Positions 34,814 through 42,703 of a stretch of 64,000 nt of DNA are shown here, one piece after another (within the stretch, counting starts at the first letter, position 1; each line of letters begins with the position of its first letter). The notes beneath the pieces were generated by a model that saw nothing but the letters and a program-made list of their open reading frames with translations, was not told the DNA's origin and ran no database searches. Source of the DNA: Streptomyces sp. STR69. Its GTDB lineage: Bacteria; Actinomycetota; Actinomycetes; Streptomycetales; Streptomycetaceae. A program made the translations under genes and the position numbers. Location of the stretch: NCBI RefSeq assembly GCF_024519455.1, contig NZ_JALJRY010000004.1, positions 398,441 to 462,440 of the forward strand. The letters are read 5' to 3'.

Positions 34814-36083
34814 ACGGGCGGGGCCTCCGCCGTTGACCGTCCTGGTCTCCCGAGATGCTCAGCCGGAAGCGCGGGGCGGTGGGGCCGGGAAGTGCAGGTC
34901 CCGGGTTCTGTTTGAGGTACTGGACCGCCGCCCACTGCACGACGTGCGGCAGCAGCACGCCACAGGACTCGTGGTCGGGAATGCCCCGGACGGCGGGTCT
35001 GCAGGCCTGGCGCCCCTGGTTCATCTTCTGCGGCAGGATCGCCTCCGTCGCCGCCGACAGTTCGTCCTCCGCCGCCTCGCTGTCGGGATCGTCGCGGTTC
35101 CACGGCACGACGAGCGCGGTCGCCGGCCGGTGGCTCCGGTCGAACTCGGCCAGTCCCGCCCGGTGTTCGGGATCGCGCAGCGTCCAGCGGTCGAGCAGCA
35201 TCACCTCGGGTCCGTCGGGCGGTCCCGCGTCGGCGGTCGTGCCGGGGTCGAACGCCCTGACGTCGGGCCGGTAGTCCAGGCGTTCGGCGATCTCGGCGGC
35301 AACGCTCGCGAGCGGTTTGGCGGACTCCGGGTGGTAGGGATTCCAGTGGAGTGGCGAGCGGCCGTAGTAGGAGTGCGTGCGCCCGTCCGGAATTCGGTCC
35401 ACCGATTGCGCGGCGACGGTGATCCGCAGGGTCCGCCGGGTGTTCAGCGGCTCGAAGGCGTTCGGCAGGTGCCTCAGTGGTGTGTCGCCGCCACGCTCCA
35501 CGATGACGTCCTCGCCGACCTTGACGATGCGCTGGGCGAGTTCCATCACCGCCTTCTGGTAGGCACCGCGGAACGAACTGACCTTGATGAGTCCGTACAG
35601 CCCGTACTCGCGGTAGCGGTCGCCCAGTTCGGGATGCGTGTACTGCAAGTCCTTGACGCTGTCCGGCAGTCGATGGGTGGGGACGGGCGTCCACAGGGCC
35701 GGCACCACCGCGCTGGGGGCGGTGGTGCGCTCCCCGGTGCGACGGCGCGCGGCGCGGCGGCCGAAAGCAGTCCATTCCCGACCGCACCAGGTACTGCGGA
35801 AGTAGCGGGGCGAGTACAACGGTACGAACACCCTGCAGCCGGCGAGCGAACCTTCGAGCTCTTCCGTCCAGACCTCCCCGGCACGCATCGAACGGTCCAT
35901 GAACCCCGCGGGACCGCCGTCCGTGTCCGCCATCTCCCGTATGTGGCCGCGCAGATCACGGAAGAATCGGTGGACCCACATGTCCGGGTCGGGCTCGTCG
36001 AAGTCGTCTCGGGGCGAGTGGGCGTAGCTCAGGAAGAAATACGGGGCGGCACTCTCCACCCCTAATGGTTCCATCCGCTCCAC
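34782..36083 (-). CDS. fxsC: FxsC: TIR-like protein of the FxSxx-COOH system
   Basis: Protein of 433 aa. GTG at 36083 has GGGGGA upstream; ATG 36074 is an alternative. The N-terminal ~190 residues are TIR-like: APYFFLSYAHSPRDDF, then RSMRAGEVWTEELEGSLAGC, FVPLYSPRYF and the conserved STWCGREWTAFGRR, whose Glu sits where TIR NADases carry their catalytic residue. A second alpha/beta region (about 210-350; TLRITVAAQS, ALVVPWNRDD) and an acidic tail follow. It overlaps fxsT by 32 bp. Codon 7 is TTA. It probably acts with FxsT; whether it cleaves NAD is not known. Confidence 0.88.
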   Translation of the reverse strand: MERMEPLGVESAAPYFFLSYAHSPRDDFDEPDPDMWVHRFFRDLRGHIREMADTDGGPAGFMDRSMRAGEVWTEELEGSLAGCRVFVPLYSPRYFRSTWCGREWTAFGRRAARRRTGERTTAPSAVVPALWTPVPTHRLPDSVKDLQYTHPELGDRYREYGLYGLIKVSSFRGAYQKAVMELAQRIVKVGEDVIVERGGDTPLRHLPNAFEPLNTRRTLRITVAAQSVDRIPDGRTHSYYGRSPLHWNPYHPESAKPLASVAAEIAERLDYRPDVRAFDPGTTADAGPPDGPEVMLLDRWTLRDPEHRAGLAEFDRSHRPATALVVPWNRDDPDSEAAEDELSAATEAILPQKMNQGRQACRPAVRGIPDHESCGVLLPHVVQWAAVQYLKQNPGPALPGPTAPRFRLSISGDQDGQRRRPRPYAEEDDDDQP

Positions 36084-36113
36084 ACGATCCCCCGATCCCC
36101 CATGCGTGGAGAC

Positions 36114-36950
36114 TCAGTGTAGGAATCCGACAGCGTTTTGTGACTGGTTCGCCTCATGCGGGCGAGGGCGATTTCCGGACAGCCATCCGACGGCGAACTC
36201 CACCGCCGCTCTCAGCGGCAGCAGCCGGGCGTCTGCGTGGCCGAGCCGGTCGTGCCGCAGGGCGGGGGAAGCGAGTGCCGCGTCGTGAGCCTCGTACGCC
36301 GCGCCCAGTGCGCCGAAGTCGCTGTCGTCCAGGTCGACGTCCTTGTACGAGGTCCAGACGCGCCGCCCGTCGCGCAGGACCACGCAGCGGTACTCCCGGC
36401 GGGGCGGGTCCGCGATCCGGTACTCCGCGAGATGGAAAGCGCTGCACACCTCGTAGCCGACGCCGACCAGCAGCACCTGGGCACGGGCCGCGAACAGCCG
36501 GGCCAGGGGCGAGCTCTCCCCCAGATGGCACTCCTCGTCGTGATCGGCCATCAGTTCCGCCGCCCGGGCTCCCACAGCGGCGAACGACGTCTGGGGATGT
36601 GCGCTGCGCACCGCGTCCCGTCTGCGACGCACCGTCTCCGCCAGCCACCCCATGCCCTGCGAGGCCGTCCGCGCCGGGTCGAACGGCGGCATGTCCCTTT
36701 CGTGGGACGCTCGCTGACGGTCCGTCATCCCGCGGACCCGCTGTCGGTAGGCGGGCGAGGAGTCGGAGTTGCCTGCGGTGAACGTGGGGACGACCAGCGT
36801 TCCGTCCCGGCCGAGAGCGTCGAGCAGGGCACCGGGCAGCGAGTCGGCGACCGGGCCGACCCGGCGCGACGACGCGTGCACCAGCAACGTCGCCCCGGGC
36901 CTGACACCGAGGGCTTCGAGGCCGTCCGATAACGGCCGGGGCCCTCTCAC
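36114..36950 (-). CDS. AAC(3)-family N-acetyltransferase-like protein in fxs cluster
   Basis: Protein of 278 aa, the usual length for AAC(3) enzymes. GTG at 36950 overlaps the fxsB stop by four bases (GTGA), so it is translated with fxsB. Family motifs are present: GATLLVHASSRRVGPV, GTLVVPTFTAGNSD, AVRSAHPQTSFAAVG, CHLGESSPLARLF and the catalytic His block GYEVCSAFHLAEYR. AAC(3) enzymes transfer acetyl from acetyl-CoA to an amino group of aminoglycosides. Coupling to a peptide maturase suggests that the amine may be on the FxsA-derived peptide, for tailoring or immunity. Codon 7 is TTA. The antibiotic-resistance reading is the less likely one here. Confidence 0.85.
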   Translation of the reverse strand: MRGPRPLSDGLEALGVRPGATLLVHASSRRVGPVADSLPGALLDALGRDGTLVVPTFTAGNSDSSPAYRQRVRGMTDRQRASHERDMPPFDPARTASQGMGWLAETVRRRRDAVRSAHPQTSFAAVGARAAELMADHDEECHLGESSPLARLFAARAQVLLVGVGYEVCSAFHLAEYRIADPPRREYRCVVLRDGRRVWTSYKDVDLDDSDFGALGAAYEAHDAALASPALRHDRLGHADARLLPLRAAVEFAVGWLSGNRPRPHEANQSQNAVGFLH

Positions 36951-39085
36951 CGGCCCCGCCGCATGCCGTCGACGAACCGTCGTCCGAGCACCGTGAGCGA
37001 ACCGACCGCCGCGAGTTCCTCCAGCCGGGCGTTCGTCCGCCGAGCCGACCCGGCGGTCGGCCGCAGCGCCTCGGTCGCCACGCGGGCGTACAGGTCGGCG
37101 AGCAGAATCCCGGTGTGCGTGTCCGCCTCGTCATACAGGTCGCACACGTCGAGCACGGCGTCCAGGAGACCGAGGCGGAAGGCGCGCACCAGATCGACGG
37201 CGAGCCGCACCGGATCGCTGCTCAACGCGACTCCGAGGCCCGCGAATCCCCCTCCCGGGGAGACACCGTCCGGATCCGCGGCACCGACGAGTGGTGTCAC
37301 CACCCGCACACCGGCCGCCATTCCGGAGGCCACCCCCGGCAGCGTCTTGCGGATCAACTCCCATGCCTGCGGGAGCAGATGCCGCCACTCCTCGATCTCC
37401 TCGTCCGTCAACCGCCCGCGGACGGGCCGGTCGTAGCAGTCGCGGTACGGGTCGACATCGTCCAGTGCCACGTCGAGGCCGTCGGCCCGCAGCCGTCGCA
37501 GGTGCTCCCAGCCGGGTGCGCCGACGCGGATCCGGTCACCGGTCAACTCCACTGTCGCCGCGGCCTCTTGGGTGCGCAGCCGCCCCGCCCCGGCAAGATG
37601 GGCGAAGCCTTCGCGGACGGGCACCGTGACCCGGTCGACAGCGCCGGCCGGCAGCGCGGCGGCAGCGACCAGCGAGGCCAGATGGCCGGACGGAGCTTCG
37701 CCGTCGAGGCAGCGCACCAGCCATGTCCGGGTGTAGGGATGGGACAGGAAGGGCTCCAGCAGAGCGGCGTCCCGACGACCGAGCCGAAGCGCCAGGTCCC
37801 AGGCGGACTCCCACAACTCGTCGTCTCCGTGCGGCAGTTCACGGTCGACCATGGTGAGCAGCTGACGGGTCACCGCCTGCCGCGCCCGCACCAGTTCCCG
37901 CACCGCCGTGCCGTCGTCGCTGCCGTCGGCCAGGGCGTCGAATCCGTCGATCGGCCGGTCGGCGCCGGCACCCGTGCGGTGGTCGATCGAGCGGATCAGC
38001 GCTTCGAGATCGGCGCAGAAGACCGACGGGTTGTCGAATCCGCTGCCGTCGCCCCGGTACCGGTGGGCGAACAGTCCGCCTCCGCAGGAGCGCACCACGG
38101 GGCAGGACCGGCATTGTTCGCTCAGTCCCGCAAGTCCCTGCTGGCGAGCGGTGATTCCGGGATGACGGGCCACGTCGTCAAGGGTGTTGTCGAAGACGTC
38201 CTCACCGGTGGCCGGAGCGCCGTCGTACGCGGTCTTGAGCGAGTCCGCCTGCTCGAACGTCCCGTCGGTCTCGATCACCGCGACGTCGGCGGGTGCCAGT
38301 CCCATGGACTCGGTCAGGCTCAGTCCACCGCCGAGTGTGCTGATCACCGAGTCGAACAACCGCACAGGCATGGGGCGCCCTTGAGCGTCCCAGCGGTCGT
38401 AGACCGCCATCAGCCAGTCGGCGTACGGCGTGGGGACTGTGTCGGGGCGCGGCGGCGGGTCGTCCCAAGTGGCGTGCGGCAGAAGGAAGTCGATGCGCGG
38501 GGGATCCAGCGCGGCCAGCGCTTCGTAGGCGGCGACCGGATCGTTGCGCACGTCGATGGTGCACAGGAGGCCCGCGTAGAGGTGGCGGTAGCGCTCCTGC
38601 CGGAGCAGTGCGACAGCTGCCAGCACCTTGTCGTAGCTGGTGCGGCCGTTGGCGAATCGACGGTGCAGGTCGTTGGCGGCCTGATCGCCGTCCAGGGAGA
38701 TGCCCACCCGGACGTCGAATTCGGCGAAGAGATCGAGGTAGCGCTCGCTGAGTTGAACGCCGTTCGTGTGGATACGTAAATCGAGTTCGGCGATTCCGTG
38801 CAGTGCGGTGTGCAGTTCCTCGCAGATGCGCCGCAGGCGGGCCGGGCCCGCCAGCAGGGGCTCCCCTCCGTGCAGGATGACCTGCACGGAGGGCAATGCA
38901 TGGGTTTTCGCGTGTTCCGCCAGACGCAGAGCAGTCCACGAAATGACCTCGTCCGAGATCACTTTGGGGCGGGAACTCCAACTTTGATCGGCATGCTCGT
39001 ATACATAGCAGTGATCGCACGCAAGGTCGCACCTGCTGTGGACCTTGAGAACGATTTGCCGAAGTGGAACCAGCGGACTGGTCAT
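36947..39085 (-). CDS. fxsB: FxsB: radical SAM/SPASM cyclophane-forming peptide maturase with degenerate HExxH-like domain
   Basis: Protein of 712 aa from ATG 39085. The radical SAM cluster motif is CDLACDHCY (Cys19, 23, 26), with HGGEP and ISLDGDQ following. A SPASM region has CRSCPVVRSCGGG (about 320) and a later FCADL Cys for auxiliary clusters. FxsB-type enzymes crosslink Phe and Ser side chains in the FxS motif of FxsA. The C-terminal ~280 residues resemble the HExxH peptide-modification domain (DDVDPYRDCYDRP, LPQAWELI), but the metal motif position reads LVRAFRL. Codon 103 is TTA. ATG 39085 lacks a clear ribosome site; GTG 39166 has GAGGGG six bases upstream and would overlap fxsA. Confidence 0.9.
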   Translation of the reverse strand: MTSPLVPLRQIVLKVHSRCDLACDHCYVYEHADQSWSSRPKVISDEVISWTALRLAEHAKTHALPSVQVILHGGEPLLAGPARLRRICEELHTALHGIAELDLRIHTNGVQLSERYLDLFAEFDVRVGISLDGDQAANDLHRRFANGRTSYDKVLAAVALLRQERYRHLYAGLLCTIDVRNDPVAAYEALAALDPPRIDFLLPHATWDDPPPRPDTVPTPYADWLMAVYDRWDAQGRPMPVRLFDSVISTLGGGLSLTESMGLAPADVAVIETDGTFEQADSLKTAYDGAPATGEDVFDNTLDDVARHPGITARQQGLAGLSEQCRSCPVVRSCGGGLFAHRYRGDGSGFDNPSVFCADLEALIRSIDHRTGAGADRPIDGFDALADGSDDGTAVRELVRARQAVTRQLLTMVDRELPHGDDELWESAWDLALRLGRRDAALLEPFLSHPYTRTWLVRCLDGEAPSGHLASLVAAAALPAGAVDRVTVPVREGFAHLAGAGRLRTQEAAATVELTGDRIRVGAPGWEHLRRLRADGLDVALDDVDPYRDCYDRPVRGRLTDEEIEEWRHLLPQAWELIRKTLPGVASGMAAGVRVVTPLVGAADPDGVSPGGGFAGLGVALSSDPVRLAVDLVRAFRLGLLDAVLDVCDLYDEADTHTGILLADLYARVATEALRPTAGSARRTNARLEELAAVGSLTVLGRRFVDGMRRGR

Positions 39086-39104
39086 TCTGAAGGAATCGCT
39101 GTCA

Positions 39105-39278
39105 TCAAATAGAAGACTGGAATGTGACCCGGGCGCCCTCTCGACTGTGCGTGGACGAGAGAGCACGACGTACCCCTCGGACACTCCTCGGGTCGTGCGG
39201 AGCGTCAAGTTGCGTCATGGCCGCAGCACGGTTGGCGACAGCAGTCGGCTGCGAAATGGTTCTTGCTGAAATGATCAC
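39105..39278 (-). CDS. fxsA: FxsA: FxSxx-COOH precursor peptide (57 aa)
   Basis: A small frame upstream of fxsB, found by reading the minus strand. GTG 39278 has AGGGA five bases upstream; the stop is at 39105. The product has 57 residues and ends VTFQSSI, the exact F-x-S-x-x carboxyl end that defines FxsA precursors; Phe53 and Ser55 would be the crosslinked pair. The leader has an Arg/Leu helix (SVRGVRRALSS) as in known FxsA leaders. Codons are unusually AT-ending for this genome (ATT, TCA, GCA, AGA, CTT, TCT). An internal ATG at 39218 would give 37 residues but has no ribosome site. The gap to fxsB ATG is 19 bp. Confidence 0.82.
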   Translation of the reverse strand: MIISARTISQPTAVANRAAAMTQLDAPHDPRSVRGVRRALSSTHSREGARVTFQSSI

Positions 39279-39550
39279 GGCATTCCCTGATCAGGAGGGC
39301 GGTAGGGCGGCAGAACAAGCCGCCCCTTCACCGCACAGGCGAGAGTCTCGGGGAACACGCTATCGCGGACTGGCCCACCATGTTAGCCAACGCCGACGGC
39401 GGATTCTTTACCGCAGGTCAGCGGGCCTATCGCTGTGGGTGCGTTGGGCCACTCGGGTAGTTTCTTCCCTCACCATAGCGTTCGTATGCGCGCAGCGTGC
39501 CGGCAAAACCGCGCCGCCGCCCGGTACCGGCCAATCTCCGCCATGCCGCG
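39279..39550. other. Intergenic region upstream of fxsA
   Basis: This 272-bp gap lies between fxsA and the MaoC gene stop. It must hold the fxs promoter on the minus strand, but no convincing -35/-10 pair is visible; TAACAT (39383-39388 region) and TAGCGT near 39360 are weak -10 candidates. It looks lower in GC than the flanking housekeeping genes. No further peptide gene was found. Confidence 0.35.
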
Positions 39551-40006
39551 TCATGCGTAGAAACGGGACAGACTCTGCACCACCGCCGCCGGCTTCGGCC
39601 CGCCCTCGATCTCGATCGTCCCGTCGACGGCGATCTGCACCCCTCCCGGCACGTCCTCCACCGAGGCGAGCCTCGCGGCGAGCCGGATCCGCGAGCCCAC
39701 CTTGACCGGCGAGGGGAAACGCACCTTGTTCAGGCCGTAGTTGACCTTCGTGGACACGCCCTCGACGTCCAGCAGTTCGGTGAAGAGCGGGATGAAGAGG
39801 GAGAGGGTCAGATAGCCGTGGGCGATGGGTGCGCCGAAGGGGCCCGCCGCGGCCTTCTCCGGGTCGACGTGGATCCACTGGTGGTCGCCCGTCGCGTCGG
39901 CGAAGGTGTCGATGCGTTCCTGGGTGACCTCGATCCACTCGCTGGTGCCCAGGTCGCTGCCCGCGAGCTTCTTGAGTTCGTCGAGGCCGTTGACGGTGAT
40001 GCTCAT
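39551..40006 (-). CDS. MaoC-family (R)-specific enoyl-CoA hydratase-like protein
   Basis: Protein of 151 aa. ATG at 40006 was chosen; AAGGA lies about eleven bases upstream, and the longer frame is FadD-antisense noise. It is a single hot-dog domain with the MaoC signature FADATGDHQWIHVDPEKAA (catalytic Asp and His) followed by GPFGAPIAHGYLTLSL. It hydrates or dehydrates acyl-CoA intermediates. It is the last gene of the four-gene minus-strand operon with an acyl-CoA ligase, amidohydrolase and SDR, so it should carry out the hydration step on the activated acid. Confidence 0.9.
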   Translation of the reverse strand: MSITVNGLDELKKLAGSDLGTSEWIEVTQERIDTFADATGDHQWIHVDPEKAAAGPFGAPIAHGYLTLSLFIPLFTELLDVEGVSTKVNYGLNKVRFPSPVKVGSRIRLAARLASVEDVPGGVQIAVDGTIEIEGGPKPAAVVQSLSRFYA

Positions 40007-40062
40007 AAGTAGCCTGTTCCTTACGGGAGTTACCGGTTGTCCATGGGCTGTCTCTTGGCTGT

Positions 40063-41802
40063 CTACTGGTCGCCGAAGTGCTTGCGCACCCGGGACTTGA
40101 GGAGCTTCCCCGAGGCGGTGCGCGGGAGTTCGTCCGCGACCACCACCGACTTGGGGATCTTGTACTTGGCCAGGCGGCCGGCCAGCGAGGCGAGCACCTC
40201 GTCGGGGTCCAGCGCGGCGCCTTCCCGCGGTACGACGACCGCGCGCGGCACCTCGCCCCACTTGTCGTCCGCGACCCCGATGACCGCGCACTCGACGACG
40301 TCCGGGTGGGCCAGCAGCAGGTCCTCGATCTCGGCGGGGTAGATGTTCTCCCCACCGGAAATGATCATGTCCTTCATACGGTCGACGATGTACACGTATC
40401 CGTCGTCGTCGGTCCGGGCCGCGTCCCCGCTGCGGAACCAGCCGTCGGCGAAAACCGCGGCCGTCTCCTCGGGCAGCCCCCAGTAGCCGGGCATGACATG
40501 CGGTCCGCGGACCACGACCTCGCCGGTCTCGCCGACGTCGACAGGGGTGAGGTCCGGCCGGACGACCCGTACGTCGCTGAAGAAGTGCGGCACACCCGCC
40601 GAACCCGCTTTGCTCACCGCGTGTTCGGCGTCCAGGAACAGGGTTCCGGGCGAGGCCTCCGTCATGCCGTAGCCCTGGAGGAAGGTCAGGCCGCGCTCCT
40701 GGTACGCGGCGATCAGCGGGGACGGGACCGGGGAGCCGCCGCAGGTGAGGATGCGCAGCGAGGACAGGTCGGCGTCGGCCCAGCGGGGATGCCGGGCGAT
40801 CTGGTCGAACATCGTGGGCACCCCGAACATGAAGGTGATCCGGTGCCGTTCGACCAGGTCGAAGGTGGCGTCCGGGTCGAAGGACTCGACCAGGACGCAG
40901 GTGCCGCCCTTGAGCAGCACCGGAAGGGTGAGCATGTTGAGGCCGGCCGTGTGGAACAACGGGGCGGAGACCAGGGCGCGTTCGTCGGCGATCAGGTCGG
41001 TGTCGACGAGGACGTTGAGCGCGTTCCAGGTCAGGTTGCCGTGGGTGAGCATGGCGCCCTTGGGGCGGCCGGTCGTGCCCGAGGTGTACATGATGATGCA
41101 GGTGTCGTCGGCCGTGACGGGCTCGTCGATCGGCTCGGCGGATGCGGCTTCGAGCAACTCCTCGTATGCGGGGCCGACTTCGACGTAGACGCGTACGTCG
41201 GTGCTGCCCGGCAGTCCGGCGACGAGGGCTGTGTGTCTCGGGCCGTGGACGAGGATCTTGGCACCGGAGTCGGCGAGTTGGTAGGCGATCTCGGGGGCGG
41301 TGAGGCGGGTGTTGAGCGGGACGAAGACCGCGCCGAGCGTGCCGGCCGCGAACAGGGTCTCCAGGTAGGAGGGGTGGTTGGGACCGAGGTAGGCGATGCG
41401 GTCACCGCGGCGGACGCCCCGGGCGCGCAGGGCGTGGGCGAGGCGGTTGGTTCGTGTGTGCAATGTGCCGTAGTCCATCGACGAGCCGTTGCCGCCCGTC
41501 GACGATCCGCTGTCGACTGTCGACGAACTACCGTCGCCGGACGACGATCCACCGGCGACTGCCGACGAACCACCGTGGCCGGACGACCGTCCACCGGCGA
41601 CCGTCGACGAACTGCCGGAGCCGGTCGGCGAACTACCGTGCCCCGCGGGCGATCCACCGCCGGCCTCCGCAGGCGATCCATCGCCGACCTCCGCGGACTG
41701 CCCACCGCCGACCGTGGACAGTCCGCCGTAGACCAGAGCCGTGCGGTGCGGGGTCTTGCGGGCCCGGCGTGCGGGCCATGACCCCAGTCCCTCGTTGCGC
41801 AT
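40063..41802 (-). CDS. AMP-forming acyl-CoA synthetase (FadD-like) with Gly/Ser-rich insert
   Basis: Protein of 579 aa. ATG at 41802 has AAGGGG six bases upstream. Adenylate-forming motifs are intact: IIMYTSGTTGRPKGAMLTHG (P-loop), LQGYGMTEASP, GWFRSGDAARTDDDGYVYI, and the hinge/Lys end PRTASGKLLKSRVRK. It activates a carboxylic acid to its CoA thioester. Residues ~28-108 are a low-complexity Gly/Ser/Ala/Thr insert with ~14-residue repeats, placed between TALVYGG and SMDYGTLHTRTNRLA, where relatives have only a few residues. The domain on both sides is in frame, so the enzyme is probably active. It lies 10 bp after the amidohydrolase gene. Confidence 0.9.
   Translation of the reverse strand: MRNEGLGSWPARRARKTPHRTALVYGGLSTVGGGQSAEVGDGSPAEAGGGSPAGHGSSPTGSGSSSTVAGGRSSGHGGSSAVAGGSSSGDGSSSTVDSGSSTGGNGSSMDYGTLHTRTNRLAHALRARGVRRGDRIAYLGPNHPSYLETLFAAGTLGAVFVPLNTRLTAPEIAYQLADSGAKILVHGPRHTALVAGLPGSTDVRVYVEVGPAYEELLEAASAEPIDEPVTADDTCIIMYTSGTTGRPKGAMLTHGNLTWNALNVLVDTDLIADERALVSAPLFHTAGLNMLTLPVLLKGGTCVLVESFDPDATFDLVERHRITFMFGVPTMFDQIARHPRWADADLSSLRILTCGGSPVPSPLIAAYQERGLTFLQGYGMTEASPGTLFLDAEHAVSKAGSAGVPHFFSDVRVVRPDLTPVDVGETGEVVVRGPHVMPGYWGLPEETAAVFADGWFRSGDAARTDDDGYVYIVDRMKDMIISGGENIYPAEIEDLLLAHPDVVECAVIGVADDKWGEVPRAVVVPREGAALDPDEVLASLAGRLAKYKIPKSVVVADELPRTASGKLLKSRVRKHFGDQ
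41479..41721 (-). repeat. Imperfect tandem repeat inside the acyl-CoA synthetase gene
   Basis: About 240 bp of degenerate repeats of GTCGACGA / CCACCG words in the plus-strand sequence. In protein these give successive units such as GSSSTVAGGRSSGH, GGSSAVAGGSSSGD and GSSSTVDSGSSTGG, a period near 42 bp, preceded by shorter GGGSPA-type units. The array keeps the reading frame open. It looks like local repeat expansion, and its length may vary between strains. Confidence 0.8.
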
Positions 41803-41812
41803 CCGGTGCCCC

Positions 41813-42703
41813 TTACGTCAGCCCGAGCAGGCGGGCGGCGTTCTCCTTGAGGATCTTCGGCCTGACCTCGTCCTTGATGGGCAGCTTCTCGAAGTCGGCG
41901 AGCCAGCGGTCCGGGGTGAGGACGGGGTAGTCCGAGCCGAAGAGGACCTTGTCCTTGAGCAGGGTGTTCGCGTACTGCACCAGCTGCGGCGGGAAGTACT
42001 TCGGCGACCAGCCGGACAGGTCGATGTGCACGCCCGGCTTGTGGGTGGCGACGGCGAGGGCCTCGTCCTGCCAGGGGAAGGACGGGTGCGCCAGGATGAT
42101 CTTGAGGTGGGGGAAGTCGGCGGCGACGTCGTCCACATGGAGGGGGTTGGAGTACTTGAGGCGGATGCCGCCGCCTCCTGGTACCCCCGCGCCGATGCCC
42201 GTCTGGCCGGTGTGGAACAGGGCGATGGCGCCCGTCTCCTCGATGACCTCGTACAGGTCGTAGGCCGCGGCCCGGTCGTTGGGGAAGAAGCCCTGGATGT
42301 TGGGGTGGAACTTGAAGCCCTTGACGCCGTACTCCTCGACCAGCCGCCGGGCCTGCTTCACGCCCGCTCGGCCCCGGAACGGGTCGATGGACGCGAAGGG
42401 GATGAGCACGTCCGCGTTGGCGGCGGCGGCCTCGGCGACCTCCTCGTTCGGGACGGGCTCGGTGCCGGTCGCGGACTCGGCGTCGACCGTGAAGATCACG
42501 GCGGCCATCTTCCGCTCGCGGTAGTACGCGGCGGTCTCCTCCAGGGTCGGCTTCCGTTTGCCCTCGACCTTGAAGTAGGCGGAGGAGGCGTCGTGGAGGT
42601 CGTCGTCCAGGGAGGAGTGGCCCTTGGAGGACACCTCCGCGTGGGTGTGGACGTCGATCGCGACGAGTTCGCCGATGTCCATGGGGTCCCTGGGGGGTGT
42701 CAT
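41813..42703 (-). CDS. Amidohydrolase_2 family metal-dependent hydrolase
   Basis: Protein of 296 aa. ATG 42703 overlaps the SDR stop by one base (TGATG); ATG 42682 (MDIGELVAID) has AGGGA in front and is an equally good start. The metal-binding TIM barrel begins with AIDVHTHAEVSS (HxH), then GFKFHPNIQGFFPND, ALFHTGQTGIG, IILAHPSFPWQDEAL and the Asp strand LFGSDYPVLTP. The group includes decarboxylases such as ACMSD and ring-opening or C-C hydrolases. In this operon it probably acts on a CoA-linked or ring-derived acid. The long frame up to 43894 is SDR-antisense readthrough. Confidence 0.88.
   Translation of the reverse strand: MTPPRDPMDIGELVAIDVHTHAEVSSKGHSSLDDDLHDASSAYFKVEGKRKPTLEETAAYYRERKMAAVIFTVDAESATGTEPVPNEEVAEAAAANADVLIPFASIDPFRGRAGVKQARRLVEEYGVKGFKFHPNIQGFFPNDRAAAYDLYEVIEETGAIALFHTGQTGIGAGVPGGGGIRLKYSNPLHVDDVAADFPHLKIILAHPSFPWQDEALAVATHKPGVHIDLSGWSPKYFPPQLVQYANTLLKDKVLFGSDYPVLTPDRWLADFEKLPIKDEVRPKILKENAARLLGLT

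Noticed and set aside
36114..36950. Reading the AAC(3)-like gene as an acquired aminoglycoside-resistance gene
   Set aside because: It overlaps fxsB by four bases inside a peptide operon and there is no mobile element nearby; resistance remains possible but is not the simplest reading.
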